From assembly GCA_016712565.1 (NCBI GenBank), contig JADJQU010000005.1, positions 372,001-436,000 of the forward strand: DNA of 64,000 nucleotides. The letters are read 5' to 3'. The notes beneath the pieces were generated by a model. That model made no database searches. It saw nothing but the letters and a program-made list of their open reading frames with translations, and was not told where the DNA came from. Positions 55,299 to 61,126 of this stretch are shown one piece after another; the stretch's first letter is position 1; each line of letters opens with the position of its first letter. The position numbers were made by a program, and so were the translations under genes. Origin of the DNA: Planctomycetota bacterium. GTDB taxonomy: Bacteria; Planctomycetota; UBA1135; GCA-002686595.

Positions 55299-56366
55299 AT
55301 GACTCAGAAGGACAAAGCGGCCGAAGGGCTCAAGAAGGACAAGGGAGTCCTCTACCTCGGCATCGACCTCGGGACTTCGCGCACCTCCGTGTGCGCCTCC
55401 AACGGCGTGCGGGAGACCGTGGCGTCCTACGTCGGCTACCCCAAGGACATGGTGGCCCGCAAGCTGCTGAAGAAGGACGTGCTGTTCGGGTCGGAAGCCC
55501 TGGAGAAGCGCCTGTCCCTGGAGCTCTATCGGCCCCTGGGCGACGGCGTGATCAAGCACGACGAGAAGGACACCAAGGCCAATCAGGCCAACATGAAGGC
55601 GGCCCAGGACTTGATCCGCGAGATCATCGCCCGGGCCCAGCCCCGCAAGGACGAGTTGATCTACGCCGTGATCGGCGCCCCGGCCCAGGCCTCGATCCAC
55701 AACAAGAAGGCGATCATCGACGCCGCGCGGGAGACCGTGGACAGCGTGATGCTGTGCTCCGAGCCCTTCTCCGTGGCCTACGGGCTGGACTGGCTGGAGG
55801 ACGTGCTGGTGATCGACATTGGCGCGGGCACCACCGACCTGTGCCGCATGCACGGCACCATGCCCGATGAGGCGGACCAATTGACGAACACCTTCGCCGG
55901 CGACCATGTGGACCGGGTGCTGTTCGAGCGCATGCAGAAGTCCTGCCCCGGCGCGAGCTTTACGGTCGAGATGGTCAAGGCGTTCAAGGAGAAGTACGCC
56001 GACGTTTCCGAGGCCATGGGCAAGGTGATCGTGCAGTTGCCCGTCAACGGCAAGCCGACACCCTTCGACATCACCGACGACATGCGCGCGGCCTGCCGGT
56101 CCATCGTCCCGCCGCTGGTGGAGGGGCTGGGCCAGCTGGTGGCGAGCTTCCACCCCGAGTTCCAGGACAAGCTGAAGAACCGCGTGTTGCTGGCCGGCGG
56201 CGGCTCGATGATCAAGAACCTGGACCGCGCCCTCGAAGAAGAAATGAACAAGCGCCTGGGGGGCGGCCGCGTGGTCAAGATCGAGGAGCCGATCTACGGC
56301 GGCGCCAACGGCGCCCTGAAGATCGCCCACGACATGCCCGAGGAGTTTTGGGAGAAGCTGAAGTAG
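55299..56366 (+). CDS. MamK-family actin-like filament protein
   Basis: The 355-residue protein has actin ATPase motifs: phosphate-1 LYLGIDLGTSRTSV, phosphate-2 VLVIDIGAGTTDL, adenosine motif VLLAGGGSMIKNL and connecting segments AVIGAPAQASIHNKKA and YGGANGALKIA. Length and motif spacing fit MamK/MreB-like proteins. MamK forms the filament that lines up magnetosomes, but related proteins occur in bacteria with no magnetosome genes, and none are seen here. A cytoskeletal filament for positioning something in the cell is likely; what it positions is unknown. The degenerate GGDEF/coiled-coil gene lies just upstream. Confidence 0.8.
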   Translation: MTQKDKAAEGLKKDKGVLYLGIDLGTSRTSVCASNGVRETVASYVGYPKDMVARKLLKKDVLFGSEALEKRLSLELYRPLGDGVIKHDEKDTKANQANMKAAQDLIREIIARAQPRKDELIYAVIGAPAQASIHNKKAIIDAARETVDSVMLCSEPFSVAYGLDWLEDVLVIDIGAGTTDLCRMHGTMPDEADQLTNTFAGDHVDRVLFERMQKSCPGASFTVEMVKAFKEKYADVSEAMGKVIVQLPVNGKPTPFDITDDMRAACRSIVPPLVEGLGQLVASFHPEFQDKLKNRVLLAGGGSMIKNLDRALEEEMNKRLGGGRVVKIEEPIYGGANGALKIAHDMPEEFWEKLK

Positions 56367-56426
56367 CCCCCGAGCTCAACCCGAGCTCACCCCACGACTC
56401 ACTCGGTCCCCTTCGGAACCGCCCAG

Positions 56427-56464
56427 CCGCCCCGCGCTCCCGGAACCCCGGGATCGCGGGGCGG
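56427..56464 (+). terminator. Hairpin after the actin-like gene
   Basis: CCGCCCCGCG (56427-56436) pairs perfectly with CGCGGGGCGG (56455-56464); the 18-nt loop holds a second small stem (CCCGG/CCGGG). The tail TTGCTTG is only weakly T-rich. Confidence 0.5.
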
Positions 56465-56656
56465 TTGCTTGCCCGGCGGGCGGCCTGGGAGCGGGCGCTG
56501 GTCACCCCCAGGGCGACCTGCCGGGGGGCTACCCCATCTGGGGGCTGTGGCGTACCTTGGCCTTACGCGACTTCGGGATGCCCGCGGCCTGCTTGGGCCG
56601 GGCGGTTTCCCGGGATCGAAGGCCGTTCCCCCAACTCACTCAGGAGGAGTTACCAC

Positions 56657-57735
56657 GTGTCCAAATTGCTCGCTTCCGCCCTGGCCCTCGCCACGGTGAT
56701 GACCGCCAGTGCCGCGGCCCAGGTTCCGTTCTTCAACGTCGACCTGGGCGCCAACGTCAACTACCCCGCACCCGGCGCCGGCTACTCGGCCGCCACCACC
56801 CAGGCGGGATTTTGGAACGCCCGCAGCGCGGCCAACGCCAACGGCACCCTGACGGACATCAACGGGTCGCCACGGCGATCAACGCCTCGATCTCCGGGCA
56901 ACTGGTGGACTACGAGTTCAACAACGGGACCACCCTGGGGGGCAGCGACGACGAGAAGCTGATGGACGACCTCCAGGATGTCGGCGGGACGGCCTCCCTC
57001 GGGACCCAATGGACCATCGGCCCCATGCCCGCGGGCGCCTACAAGGTGACCTTCTACTCGTGGGCTCCCGACAATCGCGCCTACATCACGAACATCACCT
57101 TGACGGGCGGCGCCAACGGCCAGATGACCTGCGGCGGCTCTCCGGGCTTCACCGGCTTCGTGTTGGGCCAGACCCACGTGCAGGACACGGTGCAACTCCC
57201 CGCGGGCGGCAACATCGTCTTCACCTGCGCCAACTCGGGAGCGGGGTTCGCGAACCTGAACGGGTTCCAGATCGAGCCCGACGTGCCCGCGCCGTCGATC
57301 TACTGCACGGCGAAGACCAACTCCCTGGGCTGCACGCCTTCGATCGGCTCCACGGGATCGTCCAGCGCCACCTCGGGCTCGGGCTTCACGGTGACCGGCT
57401 CGAACGTGATCAACAACAAGCCGGGTCTTTTGATCTACACGAGCGGCGGTCAGGCGGCGGTTCCGTTCTCGGGCGGCCTGCGCTGCATCGGCACGCCGGT
57501 GCGTCGCTCGATCCCGCTGAACTCGGGCGGCAATCCTCCGCCGAACGACTGCTCGGGCGTGTACGCGATCGACGTCAACGCCTTCGCGGTGGGATCCCTC
57601 GGCGGCACGCCGCAGCCGTTCCTGGTGGTGCCCGGCACCCAGGTCAACAGCCAGTTCTGGGGCCGTGACAACGGCTTCGCTGCTCCGAACAACGCGACCC
57701 TGACCGACGGCCTCGAATTCCTCGTCGGGCCGTGA
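56657..57735 (+). CDS. Exported protein with C-terminal YC...GC module, one apparent frameshift
   Basis: From GTG 56657, with AGGAGG at 56642-56647, the frame gives a signal peptide (LLASALALATVMTASAAAQ) and NVDLGANVNYPAPG...TQAGFWNARSA-like sequence, then breaks near 56866. With one G added it continues as INASISGQLVDYEFNNG for a total of 359 residues. The first half has MTCGGSPGFTGFVLGQTHVQD; the second half (from about residue 215) is a module from YCTAKTNSLGCTPSIG to NSQFWGRDNGF. The paralogue at 57923 is intact, which proves the expected frame. Function is unknown; it is probably a surface or matrix protein. Confidence 0.75.
56866..56868 (+). other. Apparent one-base deletion in a G run
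   Basis: The sequence reads AACGGGTCGCC where AACGGGGTCGCC would keep the frame of the exported protein (56657-57735). The homologous region of the intact paralogue (57923-58981) shows no break. As in the fusion gene, a homopolymer has lost one base. Confidence 0.7.
57301..57735 (+). repeat. Direct repeat, first copy (3' half of the exported paralogues)
   Basis: These 435 bp match 58547-58981 with no gaps and only scattered substitutions, while the 5' halves of the two genes differ strongly. The copies are 1246 bp apart. Confidence 0.9.
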
Positions 57736-57756
57736 CCCGCTGATGCCGGTGGGGCG

Positions 57757-57786
57757 GCGGCCGGGGTCCCGCGGGACCTCGGCCGC
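57757..57786 (+). terminator. Hairpin between the two paralogues
   Basis: Arms 57757-57770 and 57773-57786 pair over 14 nt with one G-T wobble. The loop is very tight and no T-run follows, so termination is likely but not certain. Confidence 0.4.
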
Positions 57787-57922
57787 GCCGACCGCCTGGG
57801 CGCAACTCCGACCGAGCGCCAGAAAGATCCCCGATCAGCACGCGGGACCACGGAGCCGTGTCCACGGCTTCGGTGAAATCGTGCTGCCCTGCCCCTCTCC
57901 ACTTTCTACCAGGAAGCTCTTC

Positions 57923-58981
57923 ATGAACTCAAGTTTCGTCACCGGCGCGATCGCCCTGCTCGCACTTTGCGGCAGCGCCTCCGCCCAATACAACATCGAC
58001 GTCGGCATCGCCAGTGTGGCCCCCGCGGGCACCTTCTCCGGCGCCACCACCCAGACCGGATTCTGGAACTCGGTCGATGCCACGCTGCTCACGCCGATCG
58101 CGCTGAACGACACGACCAACGTCAACAACGGCGTGACGCTCACGATCGCGGGCACGAACTTCAACTTCTTCTTCCAGAACACCGGCACCGCGGGCAACGA
58201 CGAACTGCTCATGGACGACGTCCAGGATCTTTCGGGTACTGGCGCCACTTCCTGGACGATCGCGGGCCTGCCCGCCGGCAGCTATCGGGTCACCGTCTAC
58301 GCCTGGGCGCCCGACGTCCGCACCGACAATTCGACGATCACCGTGGTGGGGGGCGCCAACGGCGCGATGACCTGCGGCGGATCCCCGGGTTTCACCGGCT
58401 ACGTGCTCGGCCAGACGCACGTTCAGGACGTCGTCACGCTTGCCGCTCCGGGATCGATCGTGATCACCGGCGACGGCCTGACGACCGCGGACTTCGGCAG
58501 CATCAACGGCGTGCAGATCGAGCCGAATCTCCCGCAGCCGATCATCTACTGCACGGCGAAGATCAACTCCCTGGGCTGCACGCCTTCGATCGGTTCCACG
58601 GGAACGTCCAGCGCCACCTCGGGCTCGGGCTTCACGGTGACCGGCTCGAACGTGATCAACAACAAGCCGGGTCTTTTGATCTACACGAGCGGCGGTCAGG
58701 CGGCAGTGCCCTTCTCGGGCGGCCTGCGCTGCATCGGCACGCCGGTGCGTCGCTCGATCCCGCTGAACTCGGGCGGCAATCCTCCGCCGAACGACTGCTC
58801 GGGCGTGTACGCGATCGACATCAACGCCTTCGCGGTGGGATCCCTCGGCGGCACGCCGCAGCCGTTCCTGGTGGTGCCCGGCACCCAGGTCAACAGCCAG
58901 TTCTGGGGCCGTGACAACGGCTTCCCCGCCCCGAACAACGCGACCCTGAGCGACGGTCTCGAGTTCGTCGTCGGGCCGTGA
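57923..58981 (+). CDS. Exported protein with C-terminal YC...GC module, intact paralogue
   Basis: The 352-residue protein has AGGAAG six bases before the ATG, a signal peptide (GAIALLALCGSASAQ), and an N-terminal half with TFSGATTQTGFWNSVDATLL, ELLMDDVQDLSGTGATSWTI and AGSYRVTVYAWAPDVRTD. Then comes MTCGGSPGFTGYVLGQTHVQD, and a C-terminal module from YCTAKINSLGCTPSIG to NSQFWGRDNGFP. The beta-rich N-half may bind carbohydrate or matrix; no catalytic motif is seen. I do not recognise a named family. The gene ends at a strong hairpin shared with the convergent amidohydrolase gene. Confidence 0.8.
   Translation: MNSSFVTGAIALLALCGSASAQYNIDVGIASVAPAGTFSGATTQTGFWNSVDATLLTPIALNDTTNVNNGVTLTIAGTNFNFFFQNTGTAGNDELLMDDVQDLSGTGATSWTIAGLPAGSYRVTVYAWAPDVRTDNSTITVVGGANGAMTCGGSPGFTGYVLGQTHVQDVVTLAAPGSIVITGDGLTTADFGSINGVQIEPNLPQPIIYCTAKINSLGCTPSIGSTGTSSATSGSGFTVTGSNVINNKPGLLIYTSGGQAAVPFSGGLRCIGTPVRRSIPLNSGGNPPPNDCSGVYAIDINAFAVGSLGGTPQPFLVVPGTQVNSQFWGRDNGFPAPNNATLSDGLEFVVGP
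58547..58981 (+). repeat. Direct repeat, second copy (3' half of the exported paralogues)
   Basis: This is the second copy of the 435-bp block at 57301-57735. Long stretches are identical, including most of 58606-58706 against 57360-57460. Confidence 0.9.
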
Positions 58982-59028
58982 CCCCAGCGGTGCCGCGGAA
59001 TCCACCCGCGGGCCGAGACAGAGCCGTA

Positions 59029-59061
59029 GGGGGCCGGTTGCCCGAGGGGCGACCGGCCCCC
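59029..59061. terminator. Strong hairpin between convergent genes
   Basis: Arms 59029-59042 and 59048-59061 pair over 14 nt with a single G-T wobble and a 5-nt loop. It lies between the exported paralogue (+) and the amidohydrolase (-) and could stop transcription from both sides. Confidence 0.6.
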
Positions 59062-59085
59062 ACTTGTTGATCGGGGCCTTGTGAT

Positions 59086-60879
59086 TCAGTGCGCGGCCGA
59101 CCGCGCGAACGCCGTCTCGCCGCGAACGAGGGTGCGGATCACATGGCCCTTCCCTAGCAGTTCCCGCGGAGCGCAGGTCAGCGGGTCCACATCCAGCACG
59201 GTCAGGTTGGCAAAGCGACCGACTTCCAGGGTTCCGAATTGCAGGTCCAGTCCCGCCGCATGGGCCGCGCCCAAGGTGAACCCCGCCAGCGCCGCGGCGG
59301 CTTCCAGCCGCTGGTCGGGACGGAACCCCTGGGGAGGCTCACCGGCACCATCGGCGCAGGTGATGGCCGCGTAGATCCCCGCCAGTGGGTCGCAGGACTC
59401 CACGGGAAAATCGCTGCCGAAGGCAAGGCGCTGGAGACCGGGGTTGAGGCGCCGCCAGGCGTAGGCTCCGGGGACGCGCGCCTCGCCCAGTCGCGAGGGG
59501 GCCCAGGGCATGTCGCTGGTGGCGTGGGTGGGTTGCATCGAGGGAATCACGCCCAGGGCGTCGAACCGGCCCCAGTCCTCCGGGCTCACCACCTGGGCGT
59601 GCTCGATGCGCGGTCGCAGGGCCGAGAACGTGGGGCTCGCGGCCGCCCGACGGCCGTAGGCGTCGAGCACGCGGCGATTGGCGAGGTCGCCGATGGCGTG
59701 GACGGCGGGCTGCAGCCGGAGTTCGTCGCAGCGCGCCAGCAGGCGGTCCAGTTCCTCGGGGGAGAGCAAGGGCAATCCCAAGTTGCCCGGCTCATCGGTG
59801 TAGGGGGCGAGCAACGCCGCTCCTCGGGATCCGAGGGCGCCGTCCATGTAGAGCTTGGCGCCGACGATCCGGTAGCGCGGGGCGGCCGTGTCCGATCCAT
59901 GGGCCGGCAGGCGAATCCCTGACAGGTCCTCCGCCAGCGCGGATTGGGCCAGGTAGCCCACGATCTCCAGGGGCAGGCGGCCCTCATCGTCCATTCGCTG
60001 CAGCAGCGCCGCCAGTTCCAGGTCCTCGCCCATGTCGTGGATGCCGGTCAGGCCGCTCTCCACGAGCTCCTGGCAGGCCAGCAGGACGCGACGCTCGCGG
60101 GCCTCGAGGGAGGCCGCGGGGATGTGGCGCGTCACGAGGTCCATGGCGTTGTCCACGAGGACGCCCGTGGGCCGGCCGTCGGCCGAAAGCAGCATGCGGC
60201 CGCCCGGCACGGGGGTCTCGCCGGGCCGCGGCCCATCGAGGCCCGCGAGGGCCAGGGCTCGGCCGTTGGCGATCAGCGCGTGGCCGTCCACGCGCCGCAG
60301 GACCACGGGATGTTGCGGAACGGCGGCAGAGAGCGGCTCGTGGGTCGGGAACTGCTGCCCGGGCCAGAGGTTCTGGTCCCACCCGCGGCCCTCGATCCAG
60401 GTGCCCGCCGGAAGGCCGGCCGCGCGCTGGGCCACCCGTTCCACCACGGCCGTGAAATCCCCGAGGCCGCGCAGGTCCACTTCCTCCAGCATCTCGCCCA
60501 GCCCCTCGAGGTGCCCGTGGGCATCGATCAGTCCCGGCAGGGCCACGGCCCCCTGGAGGTCGAGGACGTCGAAGGGCTCGCGGGCGCGGTGGCGCATGTC
60601 CGCCTGGGTGCCTGAGGCCGCCACGCGGCCGTCTTCGATGTAGAGCGCCTCGGCCGTGTCCCAGCGGGGCGCGCCCAAACGGATCGTGCCGCCCACCACC
60701 AAGAGCCCGGTGGAGCGCGGGTGGGCCCCCGGACCCCGGTCGGCCGGCTGCTCGGGGCTCTTCCGCGCTTCGGCACGGGCCGGCTCCGCGGTCCCCGCGG
60801 CGGAACCTCCCCGGGGACCCGTGGCGCAGCCCGCGAGGCACAGGACTCCCAGGATTCGCGCGCAGCGTTGGGTCGACAT
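59086..60879 (-). CDS. YtcJ-like amidohydrolase (family 3), lipoprotein
   Basis: The 597-residue protein has a lipobox LCLAGC (Cys18) and a linker, then an amidohydrolase with an N-terminal composite beta domain (LLVVGGTIRLG, ALYIEDGRVAASG) and a TIM barrel. The metal site is shown by LPGLIDAHGHLEGLG (HxH), GAKLYMDGALGSRGAALL with the Lys, HAIGDLANRRVLDAY, RIEHAQVV and LAFGSDFPVES with the late Asp. All ligands are present. YtcJ/LAF3-type members hydrolyse amides or formamides, but the substrate is unknown. The Met at 60879 is chosen over upstream frame extension because it gives a lipoprotein signal. Confidence 0.85.
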   Translation of the reverse strand: MSTQRCARILGVLCLAGCATGPRGGSAAGTAEPARAEARKSPEQPADRGPGAHPRSTGLLVVGGTIRLGAPRWDTAEALYIEDGRVAASGTQADMRHRAREPFDVLDLQGAVALPGLIDAHGHLEGLGEMLEEVDLRGLGDFTAVVERVAQRAAGLPAGTWIEGRGWDQNLWPGQQFPTHEPLSAAVPQHPVVLRRVDGHALIANGRALALAGLDGPRPGETPVPGGRMLLSADGRPTGVLVDNAMDLVTRHIPAASLEARERRVLLACQELVESGLTGIHDMGEDLELAALLQRMDDEGRLPLEIVGYLAQSALAEDLSGIRLPAHGSDTAAPRYRIVGAKLYMDGALGSRGAALLAPYTDEPGNLGLPLLSPEELDRLLARCDELRLQPAVHAIGDLANRRVLDAYGRRAAASPTFSALRPRIEHAQVVSPEDWGRFDALGVIPSMQPTHATSDMPWAPSRLGEARVPGAYAWRRLNPGLQRLAFGSDFPVESCDPLAGIYAAITCADGAGEPPQGFRPDQRLEAAAALAGFTLGAAHAAGLDLQFGTLEVGRFANLTVLDVDPLTCAPRELLGKGHVIRTLVRGETAFARSAAH

Positions 60880-61015
60880 GGGGGGATTCTGTCGCGACGC
60901 CCGCCGAAACGAAAGCCGACGCCGGGGCACGGAGAGTCTTGCGGCGCGCCGTTCGGGAAAGACAGGGGAAGACTTACACAGTTCGGACGCACGCCCGCGG
61001 CCGTGGTTCGCAATA

Positions 61016-61042
61016 CTACCGCGGTAGGACTACCTCGGTAGT
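61016..61042. promoter_or_regulatory. Two tandem palindromes, probable operator
   Basis: CTACCGCGGTAG (61016-61027) is a perfect 12-bp palindrome, and ACTACCTCGGTAGT (61029-61042) has perfect 6-bp arms. Their centres are 14 bp apart, and both share CTACC..GGTAG arms. The pair lies in the 247-bp gap between divergent genes, 85 bp before the TPR gene. Arms resemble, but do not equal, the TACA/TGTA half-sites of BlaI/MecI/CopY-type repressors. Confidence 0.6.
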
Positions 61043-61126
61043 TCGAAGCCTGCGCGCGATTCGACCTCCTTCGATTGGAAGCGGGCCGCGGCGCGGGCGA
61101 CCACCCCCGGAAATCCGGAGTCCATC

